A stretch of 64,000 nt of DNA from Flavobacteriaceae bacterium PS02337 (GCA_029959285.1 JASCOE010000004.1:372001-436000); one strand, 5' to 3'; shown: positions 8,405 to 20,932, counted from the stretch's first letter. Notes: generated from the sequence alone by a model not told the origin. Numbers and translations: made by a program.

Positions 8405-9094
8405 ATGGCAAAATTAACAAAAAAGCAAAAAGAGGCTGCTTCAAAAATTGAAAAGAACAAATTATACTCTCTAAAAGATGCTGCTGCATTATTGAAAGTT
8501 GTTGCTTCTGCAAAATTTGATGAGTCTGTTGATATCGCAGTTCGTTTGGGTGTAGATCCAAGAAAAGCGAATCAAATGGTTAGAGGTGTAGTTACATTAC
8601 CTCATGGAACTGGTAAAGATGTTAAAGTATTAGCATTAGTTACTCCAGATAAAGAAGCGGAAGCTAAAGAAGCTGGTGCTGACTATGTAGGTCTTGATGA
8701 CTATTTACAAAAAATTAAAGATGGTTGGACTGATGTTGATGTAATCATCACTATGCCAGCTGTTATGGGTAAATTAGGTCCATTAGGTCGTATTTTAGGA
8801 CCTAGAGGTTTAATGCCAAACCCTAAAACAGGTACTGTAACTATGGATGTTGCAAAAGCTGTTCAAGAGGTTAAAGCTGGTAAAATTGACTTTAAAGTTG
8901 ATAAAACTGGTATCGTTCACGCAGGAATTGGTAAAGTTTCTTTTGGAGCTGAGCAAATTGTTGACAACGCACACGAAATTATTCAAACATTAATAAAACT
9001 TAAACCAACTGCTGCTAAAGGTACATACATTAAAGGTATTCACCTTACAAGCACTATGAGTCCTGCTATTGCATTAGACCCAAAAGCAGTATAA
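8405..9094 (+). CDS. rplA: Large ribosomal subunit protein uL1
   Basis: A 229-residue protein of standard length, with the L1 signature [19 protein letters not shown] near residues 125-145. It forms the L1 stalk that moves E-site tRNA. It starts 13 bp after rplK, continuing the ribosomal protein operon. Confidence 0.98.
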   Translation: MAKLTKKQKEAASKIEKNKLYSLKDAAALLKVVASAKFDESVDIAVRLGVDPRKANQMVRGVVTLPHGTGKDVKVLALVTPDKEAEAKEAGADYVGLDDYLQKIKDGWTDVDVIITMPAVMGKLGPLGRILGPRGLMPNPKTGTVTMDVAKAVQEVKAGKIDFKVDKTGIVHAGIGKVSFGAEQIVDNAHEIIQTLIKLKPTAAKGTYIKGIHLTSTMSPAIALDPKAV

Positions 9095-9116
9095 TTGGTA
9101 GTTAAAAATTTTTAGT

Positions 9117-9617
9117 ATGACTAGAGAAGAAAAATCAATCGCGATTGAAAATTTAACTGCGCAGTTAGCTGGTACAAATATCATTTATGTATCTGATATT
9201 TCTGGTTTAAACGCAGAAACAACTTCAAACTTACGTAGAGCTTGTTTTAAAGCAGGTATCAAATTAGAGGTTGTAAAGAACACTTTGCTTGCAAAAGCAA
9301 TGGAAGCTTCTGCTAATGATTATGGTGACTTACCTACAGTTTTAACTGGTAACAGTGCTATATTCATTTCTGATGTTGCTAACGCGCCTGGAAAAATTAT
9401 CAAAGATTTCCGTAAGAAATCTGATAAACCAGTTTTAAAAGGAGCTTACATCAATTCTGAGGTATATATTGGAGATAATCAATTAGATGCATTAGCAACT
9501 ATTAAATCTAAAGAAGAACTTCTTGGAGAACTTATTGGATTGTTACAGTCGCCAGCTCAAAGAATTATTTCTGCTCTTCAGAACAAATTTTCTGGAGAAG
9601 AATCAGAAGAAGCTTAA
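9117..9617 (+). CDS. rplJ: Large ribosomal subunit protein uL10
   Basis: A 166-residue stalk base protein. The N-terminal rRNA-binding domain includes YVSDISGLNAETTSNLRRACFKAGIKLEVVKNTLL. The C-terminal helix (ELIGLLQSPAQRIISALQNKFS) is where bL12 dimers bind. It is only 22 bp from rplA, which leaves no room for a classical L10 leader between them. Confidence 0.97.
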   Translation: MTREEKSIAIENLTAQLAGTNIIYVSDISGLNAETTSNLRRACFKAGIKLEVVKNTLLAKAMEASANDYGDLPTVLTGNSAIFISDVANAPGKIIKDFRKKSDKPVLKGAYINSEVYIGDNQLDALATIKSKEELLGELIGLLQSPAQRIISALQNKFSGEESEEA

Positions 9618-9626
9618 AAATAACTT

Positions 9627-9642
9627 TAGACTTTCGAGTCTA
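9627..9642 (+). promoter_or_regulatory. UUCG-capped hairpin between rplJ and rplL
   Basis: TAGACT-TTCG-AGTCTA is a perfect 6-bp stem closed by a UUCG tetraloop, 9 nt after the rplJ stop. It is not followed by a T run, so an mRNA stability or processing element is more likely than a terminator. Confidence 0.5.
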
Positions 9643-9709
9643 TAAGTGCTTAAAAATTGCACACACAAATAAATTATAATTTTACAAATCATTTTAAACG
9701 ATAGAAAAA

Positions 9710-10081
9710 ATGGCAGATTTGAAACAATTCGCAGAACAATTAGTTAACTTAACAGTTAAAGAAGTTAACGAATTAGCAACAATATTAAAAGACGAGTATG
9801 GTATCGAGCCTGCTGCTGCAGCTGTAGTAGTTGCTGCTGGTGGTGGAGAAGGTGCTGCTGAAGAAGCACAAACTGAATTTACAGTTGTATTAAAAGAAGC
9901 TGGTGCTTCTAAATTAGCAGTTGTGAAATTAGTAAAAGAACTTACAGGTTTAGGTTTGAAAGAAGCTAAAGATGTAGTTGACGGAGCTCCAAGCAATGTT
10001 GAAGAAGGTGTTTCTAAAGAAGAGGCTGAAGGTCTTAAAAAATCATTAGAAGAAGCTGGAGCTGTAGTTGAATTAAAATAA
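9710..10081 (+). CDS. rplL: Large ribosomal subunit protein bL12 (L7/L12)
   Basis: A 123-residue stalk protein. The N-terminal dimerisation helices ([30 protein letters not shown]) are followed by an Ala/Gly-rich hinge ([18 protein letters not shown]) and the factor-binding domain ([27 protein letters not shown]). Multiple copies recruit translational GTPases. A 92-bp leader with a hairpin precedes it, and an attenuator-like terminator follows. Confidence 0.98.
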   Translation: MADLKQFAEQLVNLTVKEVNELATILKDEYGIEPAAAAVVVAAGGGEGAAEEAQTEFTVVLKEAGASKLAVVKLVKELTGLGLKEAKDVVDGAPSNVEEGVSKEEAEGLKKSLEEAGAVVELK

Positions 10082-10103
10082 TTCAACTCGGTTTTAAGAA
10101 CTA

Positions 10104-10146
10104 GGTTTAGGTCCTGAGTTAACACTCAAAGGCCTAAACCATTTTT
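10104..10146 (+). terminator. Attenuator-like terminator between rplL and rpoB
   Basis: Arms GGTTTAGG / CCTAAACC with inner pairs CC/GG and GAGT/ACTC, followed by ATTTTT. It is placed where partial termination would set the ratio of ribosomal protein to RNA polymerase transcripts, as in other rplJL-rpoBC operons. Confidence 0.75.
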
Positions 10147-10348
10147 CGTATAATAAAATACATTAAATTTTATTATCAAATTAGTTTAAAATACGAAAAA
10201 GTTTTTGATCAATACGAAGAAAAAAAATGAAACTGAATTCTTAGTTTATTTTTAAAGATGTATTGGTTTTAAAAAGAAAGTATAAACTACGCAGTGTGTT
10301 TTTACACAAAAAAAAATTACTTTTTTTTAATCAAAATTTTGTCCATTG

Positions 10349-13300
10349 ATGATAACAAATCAGACTGAAAGATTGAATTTTGCCTCTACAAAAAATATTC
10401 CTGATTATCCAGATTTCTTGGATGTTCAGGTTAAATCTTTTAAAGATTTCTTTCAATTAGAAACGAAATCTGACGAAAGAGGCAACGAAGGGTTATACAA
10501 CACCTTCATGGAAAACTTCCCTATTACAGATACGAGAAATAACTTCGTATTGGAATTCCTAGATTATTTTGTTGATCCACCACGTTATACAATTCAAGAA
10601 TGTATAGAGAGAGGTCTTACTTATAGTGTACCTTTAAAAGCTAGGTTAAAACTATACTGTACAGATCCAGAACACGAAGATTTTGAAACAATTGTACAAG
10701 ATGTATATCTTGGAACAATTCCTTACATGACTCCAAGTGGTACTTTTGTAATCAATGGTGCCGAGCGTGTTGTAGTATCTCAATTACACCGTTCTCCAGG
10801 GGTTTTCTTTGGACAATCATTCCACGCAAATGGAACTAAACTTTATTCTGCCAGAGTAATTCCTTTTAAAGGTTCTTGGATAGAATTTTCTACTGATATT
10901 AACAGCGTTATGTACGCATATATCGATAGAAAGAAAAAATTACCTGTTACAACTTTATTCCGTGCTATCGGTTTCGAAAGAGATAAGGATATCCTTGAAA
11001 TTTTCGACTTAGCTGAAGAAATTAAAGTTTCTAAAACTGGTATTAAGAAATATATTGGAAGAAGACTTGCTGCACGTGTATTGAATACATGGCACGAGGA
11101 TTTCGTTGATGAAGATACTGGTGAGGTAGTTTCTATCGAACGTAACGAAATCATCCTTGATCGTGATACAATTATCGACAAAGATAATGTTGAAGAGATC
11201 ATCGATTCTAACGTTAAATCTATTTTGTTACACAAAGAAGATAATAACCAAGCAGATTATGCTATTATCCACAACACGTTACAAAAAGATCCAACAAACT
11301 CTGAAAAAGAAGCTGTAGAGCACATTTACCGTCAGTTGCGTAACGCTGAACCGCCTGATGAGGAAACTGCTCGTGGTATTATAGATAAATTATTCTTTTC
11401 TGATCAACGTTACAACTTAGGTGAAGTTGGTCGTTATAGAATGAATAAAAAATTGAATTTAGATATCCCTATGGATAAGCAAGTGCTTACCAAAGAAGAT
11501 ATCATTACAATTGTAAAATATTTGATCGAATTGATCAACTCTAAAGCAGAGATTGATGATATTGATCACTTATCAAACCGTCGTGTTAGAACAGTTGGTG
11601 AACAATTGTCTCAACAATTCGGTGTTGGTTTAGCACGTATGGCTAGAACTATTCGTGAGAGAATGAACGTTAGAGATAACGAGGTGTTTACACCAATTGA
11701 TTTGATTAATGCTAAAACATTATCATCAGTTATCAACTCTTTCTTTGGTACTAACCAGTTATCTCAATTTATGGATCAAACGAATCCATTAGCTGAGATT
11801 ACACACAAAAGAAGACTTTCTGCACTTGGGCCAGGTGGACTTTCGAGAGAAAGAGCTGGTTTCGAGGTTCGTGACGTTCACTATACTCACTATGGTCGTT
11901 TATGTCCGATTGAAACTCCTGAGGGACCAAACATTGGTTTGATTTCATCTCTTGGTGTTTATGCAAAAGTTAACGGAATGGGATTCATCGAAACTCCATA
12001 CCGTAAAGTAACTAATGGTGTAGTTGATTTAGAAAGTGCTCCAATTTACTTAAGTGCTGAAGAAGAAGAAGGAAAAATGATTGCTCAGGCAAACATTGAA
12101 ATGGATGCTTCTGGTAAAATTACAGCTAGTAATGTTATTGCTCGTGAGGAAGGTGACTTTCCAGTTGTTGAACCATCTGTTGTTCATTATACAGACGTTG
12201 CTCCTAACCAGATTGCTTCGATTTCTGCGTCATTGATTCCTTTCTTGGAGCATGATGATGCGAACCGTGCGTTGATGGGATCGAACATGATGCGTCAGGC
12301 AGTTCCTTTGATCCGTCCTGAAGCACCAATTGTAGGTACAGGTTTAGAGCGTCAAGTAGCTTCAGATTCAAGAGTATTAATCAATGCTGAAGGGCATGGA
12401 ACTGTTGAATATGTTGATGCTAATATCATTACTATTAAATACGATCGTACAGAAGACGAGAGAATGGTTAGTTTTGATGCTGATGAGAAAACATACAACC
12501 TTATTAAATTTAGAAAAACCAATCAAGGTACAAGTATTAACTTGAAACCAATCGTAAGAAAAGGTGATAGAGTTATTCCTGGACAAGTATTGTCAGAAGG
12601 TTATGCTACTCAAAATGGAGAATTAGCTTTAGGTAGAAACTTAAAAGTTGCGTTCATGCCATGGAAAGGGTACAACTTCGAGGATGCGATTGTAATTTCT
12701 GAAAAAGTAGTTCGTGATGATATTTTTACTTCTATCCACGTTGATGATTATTCATTAGAGGTTAGGGATACTAAGTTAGGAAATGAAGAGTTAACAAACG
12801 ATATTCCTAACGTTTCTGAAGAAGCTACTAAAGATTTAGATGAAAACGGTATGATTAGAATTGGAGCAGAGGTTAAACCTGGCGACATTTTGATCGGAAA
12901 AATTACACCAAAAGGAGAATCAGATCCTACTCCAGAAGAGAAATTGCTTCGCGCAATCTTCGGGGATAAAGCAGGTGATGTAAAAGATGCTTCATTAAAA
13001 GCGTCTCCATCTTTACATGGTGTAGTTCTTGACAAAAAATTATTTGCAAGAGCCGTAAAAGATAAACGTAAACGTACTCAGGATAAAGATGCTTTAGGCG
13101 CTTTAGAAATGGAATTTGAAACTAAATTTGTTGAATTAAAAGACAGATTGGTTGAGAAATTATTCTTGATCGTTAACGGAAAAACGTCTCAAGGTGTAAT
13201 GAATGATTTGGGTGAAGAAGTTTTACCAAAAGGTAAAAAATATACTCAAAAAATGCTTTACGCAGTAGAAGATTTTGCTCACTTAAGCAAAGGTCAATGG

Positions 13301-14161
13301 GTTGCTGATGATGCTACAAATAAAATGGTTAATGATTTAATTCATAACTATAAAATTAAGCTGAATGACTTACAAGGATCTTTAAGAAGAGAGAAATTCA
13401 CTATTACAGTTGGAGATGAATTGCCATCTGGAATCTTGAAATTGGCTAAAATCTATATCGCTAAAAAACGTAAGTTAAAAGTTGGTGATAAAATGGCAGG
13501 ACGTCACGGTAACAAAGGTATTGTTGCCAGAATCGTTCGTCATGAAGATATGCCTTTCTTAGAAGATGGAACACCAGTAGATATCGTATTGAATCCACTT
13601 GGGGTACCTTCACGTATGAACATTGGTCAGATTTATGAGACTGTTCTTGGATGGGCTGGTATGAACTTGGGTAGAAAATTTGCTACTCCAATTTTTGACG
13701 GTGCTTCTCTAGACGAAATCAATGCCTTGACTGATGAGGCTAGCGTACCACGTTTCGGACATACATATCTTTATGATGGTGGAACTGGAGAGCGTTTTGC
13801 ACAAAAAGCAACTGTGGGTGTAATTTACATGCTTAAATTAGGACACATGGTTGATGATAAGATGCACGCACGTTCTATCGGACCATACTCATTGATTACG
13901 CAACAACCACTTGGAGGTAAAGCTCAATTTGGAGGTCAGCGTTTTGGAGAGATGGAGGTTTGGGCACTTGAGGCTTATGGAGCTTCTAGTACACTACGTG
14001 AAATCTTAACTGTTAAGTCTGATGACGTTATTGGTAGAGCTAAAACTTACGAAGCTATCGTTAAGGGTGAAACTATGCCAGAACCAGGTTTACCAGAATC
14101 ATTCAATGTATTAATGCACGAATTGAAAGGTCTTGGATTAGATCTTCGTTTGGAAGAATAA
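10349..14161 (+). CDS. rpoB: RNA polymerase beta subunit
   Basis: A 1270-residue subunit from the ATG; the codon before it is an in-frame TTG. The rifampicin-binding cluster is visible in [41 protein letters not shown], and the C-terminal region contains [10 protein letters not shown] and [24 protein letters not shown]. It forms one side of the catalytic cleft of RNA polymerase. It lies 267 bp after rplL across a partial terminator and 281 bp before rpoC across a long hairpin. Confidence 0.98.
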   Translation: MITNQTERLNFASTKNIPDYPDFLDVQVKSFKDFFQLETKSDERGNEGLYNTFMENFPITDTRNNFVLEFLDYFVDPPRYTIQECIERGLTYSVPLKARLKLYCTDPEHEDFETIVQDVYLGTIPYMTPSGTFVINGAERVVVSQLHRSPGVFFGQSFHANGTKLYSARVIPFKGSWIEFSTDINSVMYAYIDRKKKLPVTTLFRAIGFERDKDILEIFDLAEEIKVSKTGIKKYIGRRLAARVLNTWHEDFVDEDTGEVVSIERNEIILDRDTIIDKDNVEEIIDSNVKSILLHKEDNNQADYAIIHNTLQKDPTNSEKEAVEHIYRQLRNAEPPDEETARGIIDKLFFSDQRYNLGEVGRYRMNKKLNLDIPMDKQVLTKEDIITIVKYLIELINSKAEIDDIDHLSNRRVRTVGEQLSQQFGVGLARMARTIRERMNVRDNEVFTPIDLINAKTLSSVINSFFGTNQLSQFMDQTNPLAEITHKRRLSALGPGGLSRERAGFEVRDVHYTHYGRLCPIETPEGPNIGLISSLGVYAKVNGMGFIETPYRKVTNGVVDLESAPIYLSAEEEEGKMIAQANIEMDASGKITASNVIAREEGDFPVVEPSVVHYTDVAPNQIASISASLIPFLEHDDANRALMGSNMMRQAVPLIRPEAPIVGTGLERQVASDSRVLINAEGHGTVEYVDANIITIKYDRTEDERMVSFDADEKTYNLIKFRKTNQGTSINLKPIVRKGDRVIPGQVLSEGYATQNGELALGRNLKVAFMPWKGYNFEDAIVISEKVVRDDIFTSIHVDDYSLEVRDTKLGNEELTNDIPNVSEEATKDLDENGMIRIGAEVKPGDILIGKITPKGESDPTPEEKLLRAIFGDKAGDVKDASLKASPSLHGVVLDKKLFARAVKDKRKRTQDKDALGALEMEFETKFVELKDRLVEKLFLIVNGKTSQGVMNDLGEEVLPKGKKYTQKMLYAVEDFAHLSKGQWVADDATNKMVNDLIHNYKIKLNDLQGSLRREKFTITVGDELPSGILKLAKIYIAKKRKLKVGDKMAGRHGNKGIVARIVRHEDMPFLEDGTPVDIVLNPLGVPSRMNIGQIYETVLGWAGMNLGRKFATPIFDGASLDEINALTDEASVPRFGHTYLYDGGTGERFAQKATVGVIYMLKLGHMVDDKMHARSIGPYSLITQQPLGGKAQFGGQRFGEMEVWALEAYGASSTLREILTVKSDDVIGRAKTYEAIVKGETMPEPGLPESFNVLMHELKGLGLDLRLEE

Positions 14162-14172
14162 ATAAAAGTTTC

Positions 14173-14223
14173 CAGTTACAGTCTCAGTATTCAGTTTAGC
14201 ACTGAAAACTGGGACTGAAACTG
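14173..14223 (+). repeat. 23-bp-arm hairpin in the rpoB-rpoC gap
   Basis: The arms at 14173-14195 and 14201-14223 pair at 20 of 23 positions around the 5-nt loop TTAGC. Each arm is itself a degenerate repeat of CAGT every 6-7 bp. No T run follows, so it is probably not a terminator. It resembles in design the palindromes in the kdp operon. Confidence 0.8.
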
Positions 14224-14442
14224 TTTACTAAATGTTACAAGTTTTTAAAGATTTATACCCGTAACCCGTTCCGATTTTTTATAACAATGTCATGCATTTT
14301 ATAACTAGCGCTTCAAATTTAATTTTGAGGTTTAGAGAAGTAACCCGAGGTAGTAGCTGAATGATTAACTCTTATTTTTTTAAGAGTAGATTATAAATCT
14401 AAATTCAATTTTTTAATTGCAAATAAATCAATAGTAAAAACT

Positions 14443-17400
14443 ATGATGAATAACAGAAACAATAAAGATAAGAATCCAGTAAAAAGATTTAACAAAATTT
14501 CTATTGGATTGGCTTCACCAGAATCTATCTTGAAAGAATCAAGAGGAGAGGTTTTAAAGCCAGAAACTATTAACTATAGAACGCACAAACCAGAGCGTGA
14601 CGGACTTTTCTGCGAAAGAATCTTCGGACCGGTAAAAGATTTCGAATGTGCTTGTGGTAAGTATAAAAGAATTCGTTACAAAGGTATCATCTGTGACCGT
14701 TGTGGTGTTGAAGTTACTGAGAAAAAAGTACGTCGTGATAGAGTAGGACACATCAACCTTGTTGTGCCAATTGCTCATATCTGGTATTTCCGTTCTCTTC
14801 CAAACAAAATTGGTTATATCCTTGGTCTTCCATCTAAGAAATTAGATATGATCATTTACTACGAAAGATATGTAGTAATTCAAGCAGGTATTGCTAAAAA
14901 TGCAGATGGAGAATCTTTACAAAGATTAGATTTCTTAACTGAAGAAGAATACTTAAATATTTTAGATACTCTTCCACAAGAAAACCAATATTTAGATGAT
15001 TTAGATCCTAATAAATTTGTTGCCAAAATGGGAGCAGAGTGTATTATGGATTTATTAGCTCGTATCGACTTAGATGCTTTATCTTATGAATTAAGACACA
15101 GCGCTAACAACGAAACATCTAAACAAAGAAAAACTGAAGCTTTAAAAAGATTACAAGTTGTTGAGTCTTTCCGTGAGTCTAACGAAAACCGCGAAAACCG
15201 TCCAGAATGGATGATTATGAAAGTGGTTCCAGTTATCCCGCCTGAATTACGTCCGCTTGTGCCACTTGATGGAGGTCGTTTTGCAACTTCAGATTTGAAC
15301 GACTTATACCGTCGTGTAATCATCCGTAACAACCGTTTGAAAAGATTAATGGAGATTAAAGCTCCAGAAGTTATCTTAAGAAATGAGAAACGTATGTTAC
15401 AAGAATCTGTAGATTCATTATTCGATAACACTCGTAAAGCTTCTGCTGTTAAAACAGAATCTAACAGACCATTAAAATCATTATCTGACTCATTAAAAGG
15501 TAAGCAAGGACGTTTCCGTCAAAACTTACTTGGTAAACGTGTGGATTATTCTGCTCGTTCGGTAATTGTCGTTGGTCCAGAGTTGAAATTATTCGAATGC
15601 GGATTGCCAAAAGATATGGCTTCTGAATTATATAAACCTTTCGTTATCCGTAAATTGATTGAAAGAGGTATTGTTAAAACAGTAAAATCTGCGAAGAAAA
15701 TCATTGACAAAAAAGAGCCTGTAGTTTGGGATATCCTTGAAAATGTAATTAAAGGACACCCAGTATTACTTAACCGTGCTCCTACTTTACACAGACTTGG
15801 TATCCAAGCTTTCCAACCAAAATTAATTGAAGGAAAAGCGATCCAGTTACACCCATTAGTATGTACGGCTTTCAACGCCGATTTCGATGGTGACCAGATG
15901 GCGGTTCACTTACCATTAGGACCAGAGGCTATTTTAGAGGCACAATTATTAATGTTGGCTTCTCACAATATCTTGAACCCTGCAAATGGTGCTCCAATTA
16001 CTGTACCTTCTCAGGACATGGTCTTGGGTCTATATTATATGACCAAAGAGCGTATTTCTACAGAAGATCACATTATTTTAGGTCAGGATTTGACTTTCTA
16101 TTCTGCTGAAGAAGTAAACATTGCATTAAACGAAGGAAGATTAGAATTGAATGCTCGTGTGAAAATTAGAGCAAAAGATTTTAATGACGCTGGAGAATTA
16201 GTGTACAAAATCATTCAAACAACTGCAGGACGTGTATTATTTAACGAAGTAGTACCTGAAGCAGCTGGATATATCAACGACGTATTGACTAAGAAAAACC
16301 TTAGAGATATTATCGGACACATTTTAAGTGTGACTGATGTACCTACAACGGCAGCTTTCTTGGATAATATGAAAGATATGGGTTATAAATTCGCATTTAG
16401 AGGAGGTTTATCATTCTCTTTGGGTGATATTAGAATCCCAGAACAAAAAACTAAGTTAATTGCAGATGCCAGAGAACAAGTTGAAGGTATCTCAACTAAC
16501 TATAACATGGGTCTTATCACAAATAACGAGCGTTACAACCAAGTTATTGACGTATGGACTTCAGCAAATGCTCAGTTAACAGAATTAGCAATGAAAAATA
16601 TTAGAGAAGACCAACAAGGTTTCAACTCTGTATATATGATGCTTGACTCTGGGGCGAGGGGTTCTAAGGAACAGATTCGTCAGTTAACTGGTATGCGTGG
16701 TTTGATGGCTAAGCCAAAAAAATCTACTGCTGGTGGTGGTGAGATTATTGAAAACCCGATTCTTTCTAACTTTAAAGAAGGTCTTTCGATCCTTGAGTAC
16801 TTCATTTCTACTCACGGTGCTCGTAAAGGTCTTGCGGATACGGCTCTTAAAACGGCCGATGCTGGTTACTTAACAAGAAGGCTTCATGACGTTTCTCAAG
16901 ATGTTATTGTTAACATCGAAGATTGTGGAACTTTAAGAGGTGTTGAAGTTTCTGCATTGAAGAAAAATGAGGAAATTGTTGAATCATTAGGAGAAAGAAT
17001 TTTAGGACGTGTTGCATTGCAAGATGTTATAAATCCACTTACTAATGAAGTAATGGTTCAATCTGGTCAACAAATTACTGAAGCAATTATGAGAACTATC
17101 GAAGCTTCTCCAATTGAAAAAGTAGAAGTTAGATCTCCATTAACTTGTGAAGCTCTAAAAGGTATTTGTGCTAAATGTTACGGTAGAAACTTAGCTACAG
17201 GTAAGATGACACAAAGAGGTGAAGCTGTCGGAGTTATTGCAGCTCAGTCTATTGGAGAGCCAGGTACACAGTTGACACTTCGTACGTTCCACGTTGGAGG
17301 GGTTGCTGGAGGTATCTCTGAAGAGTCTAGTATTGTTACAAGATTCGCAGGTAGACTTGAAATTGAAGATTTAAAAACAGTTAAAGGAGAAGACGGAGAA

Positions 17401-18750
17401 GGAAATTCTGTTGATATCGTAGTTTCACGTTCAACTGAGTTGAAATTAGTTGACGAGAAAACTGGAATTGTTTTAAATACACATAACATTCCTTACGGAT
17501 CTAGTATTTTTGTTAATGATGGAGATACTGTTGCTAAAGGAACTGTAATCTGTAAATGGGATCCATATAACGGTGTAATTGTTTCTGAGTTTACTGGTAA
17601 GATTGCTTACGAGGATTTAGAGCAAGGACAATCGTTCATGGTTGAGATCGATGAGCAGACTGGTTTCCAAGAAAAAGTAATTTCTGAGGCTAGAAACAAA
17701 AAATTAATCCCAACTTTATTAGTTTACGGTAAAGAAGGTGAATTGATTCGTTCTTACAACTTACCAGTAGGTGCGCACTTAATGGTTGAAAACGGTGAGA
17801 AAATTAAAGCAGGTAAAGTATTAGTGAAAATCCCACGTCGTTCTTCTAAAGCAGGCGATATCACGGGAGGTTTACCAAGAATTACTGAGTTGCTTGAGGC
17901 TCGTAACCCTTCAAACCCAGCAGTTGTATCTGAAATTGATGGAGTTGTATCTTTCGGAAAAATTAAAAGAGGTAACCGTGAGATCGTTATCGAGTCTAAA
18001 TTTGGTGAGATTAAAAAGTATTTAGTTAAACTTTCAAGCCAAATCTTAGTACAAGAAAATGACTTCGTAAGAGCGGGAGTTCCATTGTCTGACGGTGCAA
18101 TTACACCAGATGATATCTTAAGAATTCAAGGACCAGCTGCTGTTCAACAGTACTTGGTAAATGAAATTCAAGAGGTTTACCGTTTACAAGGGGTAAAAAT
18201 TAATGACAAGCACTTTGAGGTGGTTATTCGTCAAATGATGCGTAAAGTAAGAGTTCAGGATCCAGGTGATACTTTATTCTTAGAAGACCAATTAATTCAC
18301 ACTAAAGATTTCATCGTTCAAAACGATAAATTATACGGTATGAAAGTGGTTGAAGATGCTGGAGATTCTTCAGTATTGAAACCAGGTCAGATCATTACAC
18401 CTCGTGAATTACGTGATGAAAACTCATTATTGAAACGTACAGATAAAAATCTTGTTGTAGCAAGAGATGTAATTACTGCGACTGCAACGCCAGTTCTTCA
18501 AGGTATTACAAGAGCTTCGTTACAAACTAAATCATTCATTTCTGCGGCTTCATTCCAGGAGACAACGAAAGTACTTAACGAAGCTGCAGTAGCTGGTAAA
18601 GTAGATGATTTAGAAGGATTAAAAGAAAATGTAATTGTTGGACACAGAATTCCTGCGGGAACTGGTATGAGAGAATACGATCACACTATCGTAGGATCTA
18701 AAGACGATTACAACGAAATGATGGCTAATAAAGAAGAATACATTTATTAA
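14443..18750 (+). CDS. rpoC: RNA polymerase beta-prime subunit
   Basis: A 1435-residue subunit; the first two codons are both ATG, so the start is 14443 or 14446. The zinc-ribbon cysteines are in [23 protein letters not shown], the catalytic Mg-binding motif [12 protein letters not shown] is near residue 480, and the second zinc site is [13 protein letters not shown]. The C-terminus ends in the usual sequence after [12 protein letters not shown]. It is followed within 10 bp by the DUF3467 gene. Confidence 0.98.
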   Translation: MMNNRNNKDKNPVKRFNKISIGLASPESILKESRGEVLKPETINYRTHKPERDGLFCERIFGPVKDFECACGKYKRIRYKGIICDRCGVEVTEKKVRRDRVGHINLVVPIAHIWYFRSLPNKIGYILGLPSKKLDMIIYYERYVVIQAGIAKNADGESLQRLDFLTEEEYLNILDTLPQENQYLDDLDPNKFVAKMGAECIMDLLARIDLDALSYELRHSANNETSKQRKTEALKRLQVVESFRESNENRENRPEWMIMKVVPVIPPELRPLVPLDGGRFATSDLNDLYRRVIIRNNRLKRLMEIKAPEVILRNEKRMLQESVDSLFDNTRKASAVKTESNRPLKSLSDSLKGKQGRFRQNLLGKRVDYSARSVIVVGPELKLFECGLPKDMASELYKPFVIRKLIERGIVKTVKSAKKIIDKKEPVVWDILENVIKGHPVLLNRAPTLHRLGIQAFQPKLIEGKAIQLHPLVCTAFNADFDGDQMAVHLPLGPEAILEAQLLMLASHNILNPANGAPITVPSQDMVLGLYYMTKERISTEDHIILGQDLTFYSAEEVNIALNEGRLELNARVKIRAKDFNDAGELVYKIIQTTAGRVLFNEVVPEAAGYINDVLTKKNLRDIIGHILSVTDVPTTAAFLDNMKDMGYKFAFRGGLSFSLGDIRIPEQKTKLIADAREQVEGISTNYNMGLITNNERYNQVIDVWTSANAQLTELAMKNIREDQQGFNSVYMMLDSGARGSKEQIRQLTGMRGLMAKPKKSTAGGGEIIENPILSNFKEGLSILEYFISTHGARKGLADTALKTADAGYLTRRLHDVSQDVIVNIEDCGTLRGVEVSALKKNEEIVESLGERILGRVALQDVINPLTNEVMVQSGQQITEAIMRTIEASPIEKVEVRSPLTCEALKGICAKCYGRNLATGKMTQRGEAVGVIAAQSIGEPGTQLTLRTFHVGGVAGGISEESSIVTRFAGRLEIEDLKTVKGEDGEGNSVDIVVSRSTELKLVDEKTGIVLNTHNIPYGSSIFVNDGDTVAKGTVICKWDPYNGVIVSEFTGKIAYEDLEQGQSFMVEIDEQTGFQEKVISEARNKKLIPTLLVYGKEGELIRSYNLPVGAHLMVENGEKIKAGKVLVKIPRRSSKAGDITGGLPRITELLEARNPSNPAVVSEIDGVVSFGKIKRGNREIVIESKFGEIKKYLVKLSSQILVQENDFVRAGVPLSDGAITPDDILRIQGPAAVQQYLVNEIQEVYRLQGVKINDKHFEVVIRQMMRKVRVQDPGDTLFLEDQLIHTKDFIVQNDKLYGMKVVEDAGDSSVLKPGQIITPRELRDENSLLKRTDKNLVVARDVITATATPVLQGITRASLQTKSFISAASFQETTKVLNEAAVAGKVDDLEGLKENVIVGHRIPAGTGMREYDHTIVGSKDDYNEMMANKEEYIY

Positions 18751-18760
18751 TTAGGAAACT

Positions 18761-19072
18761 ATGAGTAATCCGAAACAACAACAAGAGCAAATTAATATTG
18801 AGTTAGACGAAACTATTGCAGAAGGAATTTATTCTAATCTTGCAATTATTAATCACTCATCATCAGAGTTTGTTTTAGATTTTGTAAGCATTATGCCAGG
18901 TATTCCTAAAGCCAAGGTAAAGTCAAGAATTGTCTTGACACCGCAACATGCTAAAAGATTATTGAAGGCAATAGGTGAAAACATCCACAGATTTGAAGCA
19001 GCTCATGGCGAAATCAAAGAAACGGAACAAGCGCCAATTCCGCTTAATTTTGGTCCAACAGGACAAGCATAA
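18761..19072 (+). CDS. DUF3467 family protein
   Basis: A 103-residue protein with the family core ELDETIAEGIYSNLAIINHSSSEFVLDFVSIMPGIPKAKVKSRIVLTPQHAKRLLKAI. Function is unknown. Its position directly after rpoC, with 10 bp between them and a shared terminator, suggests cotranscription and perhaps a link to RNA polymerase; that link is an inference. Confidence 0.9.
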   Translation: MSNPKQQQEQINIELDETIAEGIYSNLAIINHSSSEFVLDFVSIMPGIPKAKVKSRIVLTPQHAKRLLKAIGENIHRFEAAHGEIKETEQAPIPLNFGPTGQA

Positions 19073-19080
19073 ATTTTGAA

Positions 19081-19106
19081 AGCCCCATTTAATGGGGCTT
19101 TTTTTA
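19081..19106 (+). terminator. Terminator of the rpoC-DUF3467 unit
   Basis: AGCCCCATT-TA-AATGGGGCT followed by seven T. It ends the long ribosomal protein/RNA polymerase operon. Confidence 0.9.
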
Positions 19107-19267
19107 TGACTCTATTTTTTAAAAAGTGTAGTTAAACGGATTTTGGTTTACTTTCATCGGCTATTTTTTCCTTTCTAAGGATATTGATATACCTTAGTAG
19201 CTGTTCCTAATAATAGAAGTTTCCAGAATAAATATATGACTTAGTAAGGTTGAAATTAATTCGAATA

Positions 19268-19305
19268 AAAAAAAGCGCTAATTTAATATTAGCGCTTTTT
19301 TTTAT
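19268..19305. terminator. Bidirectional terminator before prfC 3' end
   Basis: An A run, then AGCGCTAAT-TTA-ATATTAGCGCT, then a T run. It is symmetric, so it can act on both strands. On the minus strand it ends prfC. Confidence 0.85.
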
Positions 19306-19320
19306 ATTTAAGTTTTTACT

Positions 19321-20913
19321 TTAGTCGAACTCAGATGTAAAGTATAATTTCACGGTTGGATATTTACTTTGCGTCATTTGAATTGTAAAATCAGAATCGG
19401 CTAAAAACACCAATTGACCATATTTATCATGAGCCAAGAATTTTTGTTTGATTCTTTTGAATTCTTTAAATTCTTCATTTTTAGCGTCATCAGGTTTTAC
19501 CCAACACGCTTTATGAACTGGGAAGTTTTCGTAAGTACATTTTGCACCATATTCGTGCTCCAAACGATATTGAATTACCTCGTATTGAAGCGCTCCAACA
19601 GTTCCAATAACTTTACGGTTATTCATTTCTAAGGTAAACAACTGTGCAACACCTTCATCCATTAACTGATCAACACCTTTTTCTAATTGCTTAGCTTTCA
19701 TCGGGTCAGCATTATTGATGTATCTAAAATGCTCTGGAGAGAAACTTGGAATTCCTTTAAAACTCATTATTTCACCTTCTGTCAAAGTATCTCCAATTTT
19801 AAAGTTTCCAGTATCGTGTAAACCTACAATATCTCCAGGATATGAAATATCAACGATTTCTTTTTTCTCAGCAAAAAAGGCATTCGGACTAGAGAATTTC
19901 AAATTTTTCTTTTGGCGAACGTGGTAATAAGGTTTGTTTCTTTCGAAAGTTCCAGAAACAATTTTGATGAATGCTAAACGGTCACGGTGTTTCGGATCCA
20001 TATTAGCATGAATTTTAAAAACAAAACCAGACATTTTTTGTTCAGCTGGATCAACCAAACGTGTTTCAGAATCTTTTGGTCTTGGAGACGGAGCGATAGT
20101 AACGAAACAATCTAATAATTCACGAACTCCAAAGTTATTTAAAGCTGAGCCAAAAAATACAGGCTGAATTTTTCCATCTAAATAATCTTGACGCTCAAAT
20201 TTCGGATAAACTTCATCAATTAATTCTAATTCTTCACGAAGTTTTTCTGCCGCTTTTTGACCCACAATTTTATCTAATTCTGGATTATTTTGAACATCAG
20301 AAAAAGCAATTGTTTCTTCAATATTTTTACGGCTGTCTCCGCTAAAAAGATTGATGTTTTCTTCCCATAAATTATAAATTCCTTGGAAATCATAACCCAT
20401 TCCGATTGGGAAACTTAATGGAGTAACTTTCAAACCTAATTTTTGTTCTACTTCATCCATTAGATCGAAAGCATCTTTACCTTCACGGTCTAATTTGTTG
20501 ATGAAAACAATCATCGGAATGTTACGCATTCTACAAACTGAAACCAATTTTTCAGTTTGTTCCTCAACTCCTTTTGCGACGTCAATAACAACAATTACAC
20601 TATCAACAGCGGTTAAAGTTCTAAATGTATCTTCAGCAAAATCCTTGTGTCCAGGTGTATCAAGGATATTGATTTTTTTATCTTTATAATTAAAAGCAAG
20701 TACAGAAGTCGAAACCGAAATACCTCTTTGGCGTTCGATTTCCATAAAGTCACTCGTTGCTCCTTTTTTAATTTTGTTATTCTTTACAGCGCCAGCTTCT
20801 TGAATGGCACCTCCAAATAATAATAATTTCTCTGTTAATGTAGTTTTACCTGCATCGGGATGCGATATAATTCCGAATGTTCTTCTGCGTTGTATTTCTT
20901 TTAAAAAGCTCAT
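19321..20913 (-). CDS. prfC: Peptide chain release factor 3
   Basis: A 530-residue translational GTPase that recycles RF1/RF2 after termination. G1 is SHPDAGKTT, the switch holds RQRGISVSTSV, G3 is DTPGHKDF and G4 is NKLD. The RF3-specific C-terminal domain ends in the usual motif-rich stretch (FLAHDKYGQLVFLADSDFTIQMTQ). It is monocistronic, with its own promoter and terminator. Confidence 0.97.
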   Translation of the reverse strand: MSFLKEIQRRRTFGIISHPDAGKTTLTEKLLLFGGAIQEAGAVKNNKIKKGATSDFMEIERQRGISVSTSVLAFNYKDKKINILDTPGHKDFAEDTFRTLTAVDSVIVVIDVAKGVEEQTEKLVSVCRMRNIPMIVFINKLDREGKDAFDLMDEVEQKLGLKVTPLSFPIGMGYDFQGIYNLWEENINLFSGDSRKNIEETIAFSDVQNNPELDKIVGQKAAEKLREELELIDEVYPKFERQDYLDGKIQPVFFGSALNNFGVRELLDCFVTIAPSPRPKDSETRLVDPAEQKMSGFVFKIHANMDPKHRDRLAFIKIVSGTFERNKPYYHVRQKKNLKFSSPNAFFAEKKEIVDISYPGDIVGLHDTGNFKIGDTLTEGEIMSFKGIPSFSPEHFRYINNADPMKAKQLEKGVDQLMDEGVAQLFTLEMNNRKVIGTVGALQYEVIQYRLEHEYGAKCTYENFPVHKACWVKPDDAKNEEFKEFKRIKQKFLAHDKYGQLVFLADSDFTIQMTQSKYPTVKLYFTSEFD

Positions 20914-20932
20914 ATTTCGTATAAATAGGTTG

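Noticed and set aside
10346-10348. TTG starts proposed for rpoB, rplK, acnB, xerC, the second aconitase and the S24 repressor
   Set aside because: In each case an in-frame ATG just downstream gives the normal family N-terminus, and several TTG starts would overlap promoters or terminators.
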